This document shows, piece by piece, positions 6,139 to 12,302 of a DNA stretch of 15,031 nucleotides (the first letter of the stretch is position 1; every line of letters starts with the position of its first letter). The stretch comes from Promethearchaeota archaeon (GTDB lineage: Archaea > Asgardarchaeota > Lokiarchaeia > Sigynarchaeales > SOKP01). Position numbers and translations under genes: made by a program. The notes under the pieces are model-generated. The model saw nothing but the letters and a program-made list of their open reading frames with translations, was not told the origin of the DNA and made no database searches. The DNA is taken from assembly GCA_016839845.1 (NCBI GenBank), contig JAEOTL010000041.1, forward strand, positions 1-15,031. Reading direction: 5' to 3'.

Positions 6139-7089
6139 ATGGTCAGTTATGAGGAATCGAATCCGAGTGATGTTGATATAAATCAAGTCATTAAAGAATT
6201 TTCCAAATTTTTATCACACTTATCAAAAAATCAAGTTAAATTCCTGTATCATGGGACTTATAATGTGTACGAAGTTCAATCAAAATATATATTTAGGATC
6301 CCGGATCAATTCCTAAGAAATGAGAATGGGGTTAAATTAATCCAAAAGGAGACTGATACATTGAATTTTCTAAAAAATCATATCTCAATACCCATTCCAC
6401 AACCTTTATTTATTTCTCGAAACAAGGATTTTCCCTTCGTCGGATATGAAAAAATTCCCGGTATATCTCTTTCTCGTATATTCCATATGACAAATGCCTC
6501 TTATAGGCGGAAAATAGCAGAACAGATTGCACCTTTTCTAAATACGTTACATTCAGAATTGATGTACAAGAACTTTATCGTGTCATCTCAGAGCTGGGAA
6601 CCTATGAAAAGTGATTCTTACAAACAATTCTGGTCAAAAAGGCTAGAAAGATTGAAGAAAGTAGTCTTCCCAAAAATAAAAACCATCGAAAAGAACTGGT
6701 TAGAAAGAATTTTTGATGAATTTCTTTCAAATGAAAAAAATTTTCACTTCTTACCTAAATTAGTACACGGAGATTTTGATACTTCCAATATTCTGGTAAA
6801 TCCCGATACTAATATACCCGAAATCACGGGTATCATTGATTTTGAGGAGTGTTCCATTTATGATCCTGCCTATGACCTTCAATTCTTCGATGAAGGTGAG
6901 GAATTTCTTAACACACTCCTTTTACACTATGAATATTCTAATGATCCTTCCTTGTATTCACGTATGAAATTTCTCTATTGCAGGCAATGTATTGAATACT
7001 TAGAATTTGGTATTGACCATAATCGTAAGGGTATGATCAAGGTTGGAATACAGATGCTAAAAAAAAGAATGCACAAATTCCCTAATTAA
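6139..7089 (+). CDS. Aminoglycoside-phosphotransferase-like small-molecule kinase
   Basis: A 316-residue protein of the APH/choline-kinase-like fold (PF01636 type), which transfers the gamma phosphate of ATP to hydroxyl groups of small molecules. Seen: an N-terminal ATP-binding lobe (about 30-110) with strand YIFRIPDQF, Glu71 in the helix and hinge VGYEKIPG; the catalytic loop VHGDFDTSN with His210, Asp212 and Asn217; and the metal-binding IIDFEE with Asp234, followed by DPAYDL. All core catalytic residues are intact and the length is usual, so it is probably active. Such proteins are often called antibiotic kinases, but in archaea the substrate is more likely a metabolite, sugar or nucleoside; nothing here identifies it. 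It follows the winged-helix gene on the same strand with its own TATA box. Confidence 0.85.
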   Translation: MVSYEESNPSDVDINQVIKEFSKFLSHLSKNQVKFLYHGTYNVYEVQSKYIFRIPDQFLRNENGVKLIQKETDTLNFLKNHISIPIPQPLFISRNKDFPFVGYEKIPGISLSRIFHMTNASYRRKIAEQIAPFLNTLHSELMYKNFIVSSQSWEPMKSDSYKQFWSKRLERLKKVVFPKIKTIEKNWLERIFDEFLSNEKNFHFLPKLVHGDFDTSNILVNPDTNIPEITGIIDFEECSIYDPAYDLQFFDEGEEFLNTLLLHYEYSNDPSLYSRMKFLYCRQCIEYLEFGIDHNRKGMIKVGIQMLKKRMHKFPN

Positions 7090-7147
7090 TTTCCAATGAA
7101 AAATTTTATCCATAAACAATATTAAAATACTTATGTACCTTTCGATT

Positions 7148-7534
7148 TCAATAGAGAAACCATGTCTCCACTATCTTCCCATCCTCAATTCGGAAAGGTT
7201 GTAAACAATTATATAGATCAAGATCACTCTCTCCACCCTTGCGATAACCCTTGAACCACGAAAGCATACACACCTTATCTCCCTCCGCAATAAGCTCATA
7301 CCCTCCTTCCTCTGATTCTTGGATTCTCTCTGTTCCTCCATACAAATCCTTAACTGTTTTCATATGCTCTTCTACCGTGACCGTATACGTACCCGTTGAA
7401 TCATGACGGATATAATGTGGACCCGCAAGCTCTGGCATCAACTCCCAACGACGATTCGCATACATCTCATCATTCCAGCGACGTATAACCGATTTATTTC
7501 TCTCCTCTAAAGACAACTTCTCTTTCGGTTTCAT
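7148..7534 (-). CDS. SnoaL-like (NTF2-fold) protein, second member
   Basis: A 128-residue protein of the same superfamily as 3528-3920 but only distantly similar. Shared points are the N-terminal helix followed by ELAGPHYIRHD, the strand EGDKVCMLSWFKGYRKG and the C-terminal FRIEDGKIVETW. The last signature is the typical end strand of SnoaL-like domains. The protein stops at WFLY, a few residues earlier than usual, but the fold should be complete. A TATA box lies about 26 bases upstream of ATG 7534, so it is probably transcribed alone and leaderless. The stop is TGA. It converges with the kinase gene, with 58 bases between stops. Substrate is unknown; the two SnoaL-like genes suggest a family expanded in this genome. 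Confidence 0.8.
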   Translation of the reverse strand: MKPKEKLSLEERNKSVIRRWNDEMYANRRWELMPELAGPHYIRHDSTGTYTVTVEEHMKTVKDLYGGTERIQESEEGGYELIAEGDKVCMLSWFKGYRKGGESDLDLYNCLQPFRIEDGKIVETWFLY

Positions 7535-7552
7535 AAGTAATCCTTAAGATAC

Positions 7553-7565
7553 CTAAAAATATAAA
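7553..7565 (-). promoter_or_regulatory. TATA box of the second SnoaL-like gene
   Basis: The minus strand reads TTTATATTTTTAG, centred about 26 bases before ATG 7534, one of the clearest archaeal promoter boxes in the window. Confidence 0.6.
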
Positions 7566-7596
7566 TCTAAGCCAAGAATAAGAAAAAATAAAATCT

Positions 7597-7613
7597 GCTC
7601 ATGAACATACTCC
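7597..7613 (+). repeat. Intergenic repeat, module gamma, copy 1
   Basis: GCTCATGAACATACTCC, identical to the copy at 8525 and one base different from those at 11436 and 12264. An A-rich stretch precedes it, as in all six copies. On the minus strand it gives GGTGGAGT-ATG-TTC-ATG followed by a 13-residue hydrophobic frame. Confidence 0.8.
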
Positions 7614-7713
7614 ACCCCATCTTATACCTAATAAAATTATATAAAGGAAATGAGTCTATATAATAATCAATTGCAATTTTTTTTCATAATTCATCACCAA
7701 TATAGTGTTAATA

Positions 7714-8064
7714 ATGGCAGTAGAAAAAGAAGCTAAAATAAAAATAATACCCTGCATCGTCTGTGGGAAAGAATATAACAAATATACCAGACCGTGGGGT
7801 GTATACAGAAACACATGCTCTGAAGAATGCAAAAAGATTCAGAAAGAAAATATCAAAAAAGAATATGCAGAAAATATGCAGCAAGGAAGGGAAATAAGGA
7901 GAGAAAGAACGAAAATAAAATTAATAGTGGGATTAATAATTTCTCTTATTACGGGGGGAATCGGTGCAGTAGTTGGAACTAATTGGGGGATTCAAGGAGC
8001 ACTGATAGGATTTGCAATAGGATTTTTCGCTACTCCAGTTCTTTACTTTCTTTGGAATAATTAG
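7714..8064 (+). CDS. Zinc-finger membrane protein
   Basis: A 116-residue protein of unknown function. An N-terminal zinc-binding motif C-x2-C-x17-C-x3-C (Cys14, Cys17, Cys35, Cys39; CIVCGKEY and CSEECKK) is followed by a charged helical linker rich in Lys, Glu and Arg (40-69). Two transmembrane helices follow, about 69-90 (LIVGLIISLITGGIGAVVG) and 94-113, the second with a glycine-rich packing face. The zinc finger is expected on the cytoplasmic side. I start at ATG 7714 rather than GTG 7705 because ATG is stronger and nothing favours the three extra residues. It ends TAG-TAG-TAA. It is flanked by a gamma repeat upstream and the full repeat copy downstream. Lipid, protein or nucleic-acid binding cannot be told apart. 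Confidence 0.7.
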   Translation: MAVEKEAKIKIIPCIVCGKEYNKYTRPWGVYRNTCSEECKKIQKENIKKEYAENMQQGREIRRERTKIKLIVGLIISLITGGIGAVVGTNWGIQGALIGFAIGFFATPVLYFLWNN

Positions 8065-8713
8065 TAGTAATAATTCTCAGTAAAAAATAAAAGAAATCCT
8101 AAAATCCAATCAAAAGTTTTATTGAGTTTGTAGTTTTTGTTTAGTTTTTTCAATGGAATTTTCATTGAAATCAGACGTGGAATTTACCTTTTCATAATTC
8201 TAATATAAAAAAATCAAAAAAAGAGTATAAAAAATCCAGTTAGAGCGGGATAGCACCCTCAGCACGATGTCAGCATCCATGACCTCTCATATACCACCCA
8301 CCAGCTCATTATCAGCTAGTTATTATCTAGAAATCAGATTAAACTCTTTCATCATTGGAACACGCATACCCTCTATATGGATACCCAATTAGCCGGAACT
8401 AGACGACTCGCGTCGCTACCTCACAATCAGAAATCGATACATACCCTTCTCATTCCTATATGACTATTTTCAGCTTACGATGGAACTAACATTGGATTGT
8501 TTTTATAAAAATTTTGAAAAAGCCGCTCATGAACATACTCCCCCTTCTCGCTTCTCACTCAACCTTCAGCCGCCTTTGAATTCCGCCAGCATTATTGTTA
8601 ATAAAGCTATTATTATAAATATCATTTTCAAAATGATGCGGAGCATATAAAAAGAATAAAATATAGTAATAAGGATTTTTTCATAAAACTCATACCAAAT
8701 TTATAATTTCATT
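8065..8713. other. Gene-free stretch occupied mostly by the composite repeat
   Basis: No credible coding frame. It consists of the 3' flank of the zinc-finger gene, full repeat copy A (8155-8563) and about 150 AT-rich bases before the nucleotidyltransferase stop. In that last part I see nothing definite. Confidence 0.55.
8155..8563 (+). repeat. Composite intergenic repeat, full copy A (alpha-beta-gamma)
   Basis: Alpha lies at 8155-8194 (37 of 40 bases as at 4731), beta at 8242-8280 and gamma at 8525-8541, with shared sequence running on to CTTCTCACTCAA at about 8562. Between beta and gamma, patches are shared with copy B: AATCAGATT, TCTTTCATCATTGGAA-like, CGATACAT and AAAATTTTGAAAA. Beta has lost one base relative to the other copies, which breaks the minus-strand frame seen there. 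Copies A and B are about 360-410 bases long and diverged between modules, so the family is old. No terminal inverted repeats or target duplications were recognised. Confidence 0.8.
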
Positions 8714-9280
8714 CTATGTTTTTATCCCATTCTTTTTTAAATAATTTGTAATTTCATTATAGTCAGTCATACCTTCATTCAGAATTGCCCTATATATGAA
8801 AATGCCACTAAACATCGGAGTTCTGCCCTCATCAGTAAGCACACTATACTTATAATCGAGAATTAATTTTCTTGTCTCATTAGTTAACCTATTTTTTATT
8901 TCAATTAACTCATCCTGCTTTTCATTAATAATTCTCCCATTAACCGCCCAAATATCAATTTTCCATGGTCGTCCCCAACTACCTACCTCAACTCTTGGAG
9001 ATAAATATAAGGCATTTCTTAATGGGCCGGGAATGCCCTTCCGAAAACTAATTTTCTCAACTGACTCATATTGGGCAAAATTTTTTGCCAGATTAAGTAT
9101 TTCATTAATATTGGATTTAGGTAAGTATAGATCAATATCTGGATACATCATTAAATCTAGAAAATAACTTCCAGTATAAGTTACTTTGCCAATTTTTTCA
9201 CAGTGCTGTACAAGATTAATATTCTTTAGAACTTCATCAGCTTCTTTCTTAATAATTTTTGATCTTTCAATTGGATTCAT
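8714..9280 (-). CDS. Nucleotidyltransferase-fold protein
   Basis: A 188-residue protein with the polymerase-beta-like nucleotidyltransferase signature. Gly37-Ser38 (YTGSYFLDLMMYPDIDLY) is followed by Asp48-x-Asp50, with the third carboxylate Asp109 in WKIDIWAV. These residues bind two metals and the NTP, so the active site is complete. A C-terminal helical part (about 120-188) includes KYSVLTDEGRTP and FIYRAILNEG. The length and arrangement recall small antibiotic- or metabolite-modifying nucleotidyltransferases, but no subfamily can be fixed. The ATG overlaps by ATGA the stop of a +1 frame running out of the truncated TPR gene upstream, so translation may be coupled and both probably use the promoter at 9587-9608. 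The stop is TAG. Confidence 0.8.
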   Translation of the reverse strand: MNPIERSKIIKKEADEVLKNINLVQHCEKIGKVTYTGSYFLDLMMYPDIDLYLPKSNINEILNLAKNFAQYESVEKISFRKGIPGPLRNALYLSPRVEVGSWGRPWKIDIWAVNGRIINEKQDELIEIKNRLTNETRKLILDYKYSVLTDEGRTPMFSGIFIYRAILNEGMTDYNEITNYLKKNGIKT

Positions 9281-9541
9281 TTTAAATCCTCAATTAAATA
9301 TAATGGTCCTATCATTTCAATTTTATTTGTCATAATTCCATCGATTGGATATTTCATCACATCGAAATACCTGTTGAAAAACAGATATCCATCCCTTTAA
9401 GAGTAAAGTCCATAGCTTTTCTTCATTTGTGAGTCCGCTTTTTTTCTCAAAATTTTCAATGATCTCAAGCGCATTATCTAATTTAGCTTGATCCATAAGT
9501 TCCCTTGCACGAGCTAATTCTTCTGGAAGCTCTTTTGCCAT
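9277..9541 (-). pseudogene. Truncated TPR gene, frameshifted near residue 50
   Basis: The frame from ATG 9541 gives 72 residues. Residues 1-53 match the N-terminus of Asgard-type TPR proteins and of the gene at 14231 (LPEELARARELMDQAKLDNAL against LPEDLEQVDQLINEAQIEQAL), up to WTLLLKGWI, then the sequence turns unlike TPR and stops at 9323. The +1 frame is open over 9277-9396 and reads GYLFFNRYFDVMKYPIDGIM and on to LIEDLK, stopping in an ATGA overlap with the nucleotidyltransferase start. A single shift near 9370-9396 would join the two into about 88 residues. ATG 9357 inside the +1 frame could also start a separate 26-residue leader. The best reading is a 5' remnant of a TPR gene fused by deletion to the end of another gene, keeping its promoter. 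Confidence 0.65.
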
Positions 9542-9586
9542 TATAGTACGGTTTGCATTGAATGGATTAAAAAAAAGGAAGATATG

Positions 9587-9608
9587 TTTCCTTAAAAGCC
9601 TTTTGTAC
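9587..9608 (-). promoter_or_regulatory. Promoter sequence shared with the large TPR gene, copy 1
   Basis: Twenty-two bases are identical to 14278-14299 and lie at almost the same distance from the start (46 and 47 bases). On the minus strand they hold GTACAAAAGG, a possible BRE, and CTTTTAAGG, a TATA-like box. Transcription would begin about 27 bases before ATG 9541. Confidence 0.7.
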
Positions 9609-9645
9609 TATAAGTTCGATTAATAATTTTTTTTGTCTTTTCAAA

Positions 9646-9685
9646 GGAATTTTCATTGAAATCAGACGCTGAATTTACCTTTCCA
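9646..9685 (+). repeat. Intergenic repeat, module alpha, copy 3
   Basis: All 40 bases are identical to the copy at 4731-4770, almost 5 kb away. It lies between the TPR-remnant promoter and the 3' end of the Nudix gene, without beta or gamma. Confidence 0.88.
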
Positions 9686-9722
9686 TTTCAATTTCAAAGG
9701 AAATTTGGAAATATTCTTACTA

Positions 9723-10217
9723 TTATAACGGATTTTTTATAAGGTAATTATAGACATACCTTAATAATTTTTTTTCCACTGCCCACGTTATTATCTTATA
9801 GGCTGTTTCAAAGCTACACCAGTTCCAATCTGTGTGTTCAGCAGGATTCAACACTGGATCCTGAGGTTGATCTATACGAGCTATGAAATTATAAAATGTA
9901 ATCTCTTTTACTTCTTCTTGAAGATGAGGAGGAGATTTCTCACCTTCATCTTCTTCATTTTCTGTGTATAATTCTTTAGGAATATTTAACGGGAGTAAAA
10001 GAGCAGGAATGTATCCTGTTTCTTCAAAAAGTTCTCTTTTTGCGCACTCAAGAGGGGTTTCTCCTTTTGGGTGATCAAACGCCCCCATAGTATGCCCTAC
10101 TGAACCAGATACACATTGCCAATTATAACTCAGTGTAGCCCTTTTTATCATAAGAAACTCTAATTTGTTATCTTTATACCTAATAGGATAAACATTAATC
10201 ATCTCTTTCTGAACCAT
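9723..10217 (-). CDS. Nudix hydrolase
   Basis: A 164-residue Nudix protein, which hydrolyses a nucleoside diphosphate linked to another group. The Nudix helix is clear: Glu53, then RELFEETGY at 61-69 (R-E-L-x-E-E-x-G), giving the metal-binding glutamates Glu62, Glu65 and Glu66. The front of the domain, YNWQCVSGSV, resembles NudB-type dihydroneopterin-triphosphate or dNTP pyrophosphatases. There, however, only two residues separate GSV from the GET that opens the Nudix motif. Here 11 residues (GHTMGAFDHPK) lie between, a widened loop at the substrate side. An acidic stretch TENEEDEGEK (about 86-97) is also unusual. I start at ATG 10217; an in-frame GTG lies nine bases upstream. It stands alone between two repeat modules. 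Substrate is unknown. Confidence 0.85.
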   Translation of the reverse strand: MVQKEMINVYPIRYKDNKLEFLMIKRATLSYNWQCVSGSVGHTMGAFDHPKGETPLECAKRELFEETGYIPALLLPLNIPKELYTENEEDEGEKSPPHLQEEVKEITFYNFIARIDQPQDPVLNPAEHTDWNWCSFETAYKIITWAVEKKLLRYVYNYLIKNPL

Positions 10218-10274
10218 AATAATCACTTTAAATCATAAATTGTTTTTAATACTATTGCTATATCATTTTTCAAT

Positions 10275-10373
10275 GGAAATTTCATTCAAATTGGACTCTG
10301 AATTTACCATTCCATGAAACTCGAAAAGATTATAATAAAATAAAAAATTAAAAAGAAAATCCGCTCATGAACA
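10275..10373 (+). repeat. Composite intergenic repeat lacking beta (alpha copy 4 and gamma copy 3)
   Basis: Alpha at 10275-10314 (34 of 40 bases as at 4731) is followed after 48 A-rich bases by gamma GCTCATGAACA at 10363-10373. It looks like a deletion derivative of the full element. It lies in the shared upstream region of the divergent Nudix and zinc-ribbon genes. Confidence 0.75.
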
Positions 10374-10488
10374 ATGATTTAAATAACATAAAAATTCTAT
10401 TAAAATATTTTTTAAATATAGAAAATTTTAATAATTAACAAAATAAATCTAAATAACAAATCCAAATATCTCATCTCAGGTTGTTATT

Positions 10489-10812
10489 ATGAGCTTTTGT
10501 ACTTCATGTGGTACCAAAATAGAATCAGACGGGAATCTATGCCCAAACTATGGTCAATCTCTAGCTCCAATTGAACAAACCTCTCAACCAATAGCGCATG
10601 GACTAATTTGCCATAATTGTGGAAATCCCATCGGAAGAACGGATTTTTTCTCTTCCATCGGAAGAGACCAAGTAATTTGTATGAATTGCGGTGTCCAACT
10701 AAAAAAAGTAAAATCAAAATCGTTTGTTAACTCAATTGCGAAGTGTTTTTGCATACTTGTCATTATCTCAATCATCATCGCAGTGATAACGTTGTTATGG
10801 TTTTTACCATAA
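10489..10812 (+). CDS. Double zinc-ribbon protein with C-terminal membrane anchor
   Basis: A 107-residue protein with two zinc ribbons and one C-terminal transmembrane helix (about 85-105, CILVIISIIIAVITLLWFL), placing the ribbons in the cytoplasm. The first ribbon (CTSCG, then CPNYG) has Cys4, Cys7 and Cys18, but Tyr21 where the fourth cysteine should be, so it may not bind zinc firmly. The second ribbon (CHNCG, Cys41 and Cys44; CMNCG, Cys64 and Cys67) is complete. Such membrane-tethered zinc ribbons are common in archaea and mostly uncharacterised. The start has no Shine-Dalgarno site, and a weak TATA-like stretch lies 32-49 bases upstream. A gamma repeat follows 44 bases after the stop. 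Function is unknown. Confidence 0.75.
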   Translation: MSFCTSCGTKIESDGNLCPNYGQSLAPIEQTSQPIAHGLICHNCGNPIGRTDFFSSIGRDQVICMNCGVQLKKVKSKSFVNSIAKCFCILVIISIIIAVITLLWFLP

Positions 10813-10855
10813 CAAGCTAACATTGGATCTATTTAAATAAAAATAAAAAAAACTT

Positions 10856-10868
10856 GCTCATGAACATA
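10856..10868 (+). repeat. Intergenic repeat, module gamma, copy 4
   Basis: GCTCATGAACATA preceded by an A-rich stretch. It lies in the 57-base gap between two convergent stops and ends one base before the stop of the membrane-protein gene. Minus-strand reading gives MFMSKFFLFLFK-stop. Confidence 0.65.
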
Positions 10869-10869
10869 T

Positions 10870-11316
10870 TTAAAGTGTAGCCACGACCTGCGTCTTATCG
10901 AACTTATGCCTCGATCTCGCCACCAAATAAAAACCAATAAATCCGATAAAAATAACTACACTAATACCTACAACAATATGAAGTATCATTAAACCGGTCA
11001 GACCATACCCCAGTATGGGAAAAAGAAGCACCAAAATACAACAATACCCTCCCGACCTTTTTATACGTTTCCTATATGGATAAATTATAACCGGTATAAT
11101 AAAAATTAAACTCAATAAGGCTAATGCAAAAACACCCATGCCTCCCGCACTATGCAATGGTGGGATCCCGCCACAAGTCCACCCTGGGCAATTTATTTCT
11201 TCGATATAATATCCAACTAGGACTCCTACTATGATAAGGATTCCAATAGTAACCAAGGTATATCCAACCCATAACTTATTACCTTTAACTTCTTTTGGTT
11301 TCTCAGTATCAATCAT
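10870..11316 (-). CDS. Unknown four-helix membrane protein
   Basis: A 148-residue integral membrane protein that I do not recognise. After a charged N-terminus (MIDTEKPKEVKGNK), hydrophobic segments lie at about 16-37, 60-79, 90-107 and 109-133. The loop between the first two contains NCPGWTCGG, two cysteines that could form a disulphide outside the cell. The second loop, YRKRIKRSGG, is strongly basic and so probably cytoplasmic; that puts the N-terminus inside as well. The C-terminus ends VARSRHKFDK. A TATA-like CTATACAAAA lies about 29 bases before ATG 11316. A possible small reading frame carrying a gamma repeat lies 50 bases upstream. Nothing in the neighbourhood suggests a role. Confidence 0.7.
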   Translation of the reverse strand: MIDTEKPKEVKGNKLWVGYTLVTIGILIIVGVLVGYYIEEINCPGWTCGGIPPLHSAGGMGVFALALLSLIFIIPVIIYPYRKRIKRSGGYCCILVLLFPILGYGLTGLMILHIVVGISVVIFIGFIGFYLVARSRHKFDKTQVVATL

Positions 11317-11366
11317 TTTTCTTTCTAGATAAAAAATTTTGTATAGATCATCAAAATTCTAAGTTC

Positions 11367-11441
11367 CTATATAAAACTTACCATGTCCAATACTAGTAAT
11401 ATAAGAAAAAATACCCCCAAGAAAAATAAATCTTTGCTCAT
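11367..11441 (-). CDS. Possible 24-residue membrane peptide starting in a gamma repeat
   Basis: ATG 11441 opens MSKDLFFLGVFFLILL and ends after 24 residues at TAG. The frame is one continuous hydrophobic helix. GGGGGAG lies seven bases before the ATG, a good ribosome-binding site formed by the repeat. It ends 50 bases before the start of the four-helix membrane protein on the same strand, so it could be a small protein or a leader. AT-rich DNA often encodes hydrophobic frames by chance, so this stays doubtful. Confidence 0.25.
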   Translation of the reverse strand: MSKDLFFLGVFFLILLVLDMVSFI

Positions 11442-11511
11442 GAATATACTCCCCCTCTCGATAAAAATATCAAAATAAGAGAAATAAAATAAAAATTTAG
11501 AGCGGGATAAG
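11436..11511 (+). repeat. Composite intergenic repeat, rearranged (gamma copy 5 then partial beta)
   Basis: Gamma GCTCATGAATATACTCC at 11436-11452 is followed by the first 13 bases of beta, AGAGCGGGATAAG, at 11499-11511. The order is reversed relative to the full copies, although both modules keep the same strand. This suggests the end of one unit next to the beginning of another. Confidence 0.7.
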
Positions 11512-11570
11512 AAAGAGAAAAAATAAAACTTATCCTAAATTTAAAAAAAAATAGTTAAGAATAATTTTCT

Positions 11571-11864
11571 TTAGGGTAAATTCTTTATTATTTCTGCCCC
11601 TTGGTCTAACGGAATTGCCTGCAAGGTTTCTGTTCTTATCGCACCCGATGCTCCAAGAGTCATGAGCCCTGTCATCATAGTCTCAGAACTGGGAACTTCA
11701 AGTATCGAAACAAAGTCATAACGTCCCATAGTATAATAAAACTCCTTAATGGTTCCTCCAAGGGACTCAGTCAAATTTTTTGCTGCTTCAAAACGTTGTG
11801 GAGATTCCTTAATTTTAGTAATACCTTCTTGAGTAAAATTACCAAGAACTATAAAAATCGCCAT
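11571..11864 (-). CDS. GYD-domain protein
   Basis: A 97-residue protein matching the GYD family (PF08734 type), small ferredoxin-fold proteins of unknown biochemical function that probably form oligomers like other dimeric alpha-beta barrel proteins. The signature is in YYTMGRYDFVSILEVPS, with Gly47-Arg48-Tyr49-Asp50. The start MAIFIVLGNFTQEG is the first strand, and residues 14-36 form the first helix. The full length matches the family. This gene has the best Shine-Dalgarno site in the window: GAGGTGAG three bases before ATG 11864. A TATA box TTTAAATAGG lies about 55 bases upstream, so this transcript has a real 5' leader, unlike most neighbours. It is flanked by repeat modules on both sides. 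Confidence 0.88.
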   Translation of the reverse strand: MAIFIVLGNFTQEGITKIKESPQRFEAAKNLTESLGGTIKEFYYTMGRYDFVSILEVPSSETMMTGLMTLGASGAIRTETLQAIPLDQGAEIIKNLP

Positions 11865-11867
11865 TCT

Positions 11868-11875
11868 CTCACCTC
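11868..11875 (-). promoter_or_regulatory. Strong Shine-Dalgarno site of the GYD gene
   Basis: Minus strand GAGGTGAG, three bases before ATG 11864, matches the archaeal 16S 3' end. It is unusual here because most genes in the window appear leaderless. Confidence 0.75.
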
Positions 11876-11914
11876 AAATATTTATTTAATGGGTATATTA
11901 ATGTATGTTCAATG

Positions 11915-11926
11915 CCTATTTAAATG
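11915..11926 (-). promoter_or_regulatory. TATA box of the GYD gene
   Basis: Minus strand CATTTAAATAGG, centred about 56 bases before ATG 11864. It fits a leader of about 30 bases carrying the Shine-Dalgarno site. It ends 14 bases before the repeat copy at 11940. Confidence 0.5.
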
Positions 11927-11939
11927 TAATTTAAATAGA

Positions 11940-12302
11940 TGAATTTACCTTTCCACAAATTTACACAAATTAAAAAAATAAAGAAATGTAGTTAAAGCGG
12001 GATAAGCCCCCTCAGCACGATGTCAGCTCCCATCTATGCCCTCTGCCCGTAGAATCAGATTGTCGAACAAATCGACCCTCTCATCATTAGGAAACGCGAA
12101 CCCCCAAACTAGCTAAACCTCTAGCTAAAAAACAACTCCTAGACTCAAAATTTGAATCCTAAAAAACCTTCAGAAATGTTCGATACATTTTTCATTCCAT
12201 CCCTCTACTTGGAATAACGATTGGGGCTTCCCAATGATTAATTATTAAAAATTTTGAAAATCCGCTCATAAACATACTCCACCACCTTGCTTCTCACTCA
12301 AT
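11940..12302 (+). repeat. Composite intergenic repeat, full copy B (partial alpha, beta, gamma)
   Basis: The last 16 bases of alpha (TGAATTTACCTTTCCA) lie at 11940-11955, beta at 11994-12033 and gamma at 12264-12280; shared sequence ends near CTTCTCACTCAAT. Module order and spacing match copy A at 8155-8563: alpha to beta 38 against 47 bases, beta to gamma 230 against 244. A perfect hairpin GTCGA-5-TCGAC (12062-12076) is found only in this copy. Both copies keep a minus-strand ATGATGA (12081-12087; 8349-8355) followed by CTGA. Confidence 0.82.

Noticed and set aside
3421..6306. GGATCCCGGA at 3421 and inside the kinase gene near 6297
   Set aside because: A ten-base match, one copy within coding sequence and with no further flanking similarity; it is likely chance.
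10487..10823. Minus-strand open frames opposite the zinc-ribbon gene
   Set aside because: They are antisense to a gene with clear CxxC motifs and have no promoter or similarity of their own.
7597..12302. The repeats as integron attC sites
   Set aside because: The gene-plus-site layout is similar, but I could not find paired RYYYAAC and GTTRRRY boxes with the expected inverted arms in the modules, the genes face both ways, and no integrase is present.
3449..12302. A CRISPR array
   Set aside because: The repeats are separated by whole genes or hundreds of bases, with no regular spacers and no cas genes.
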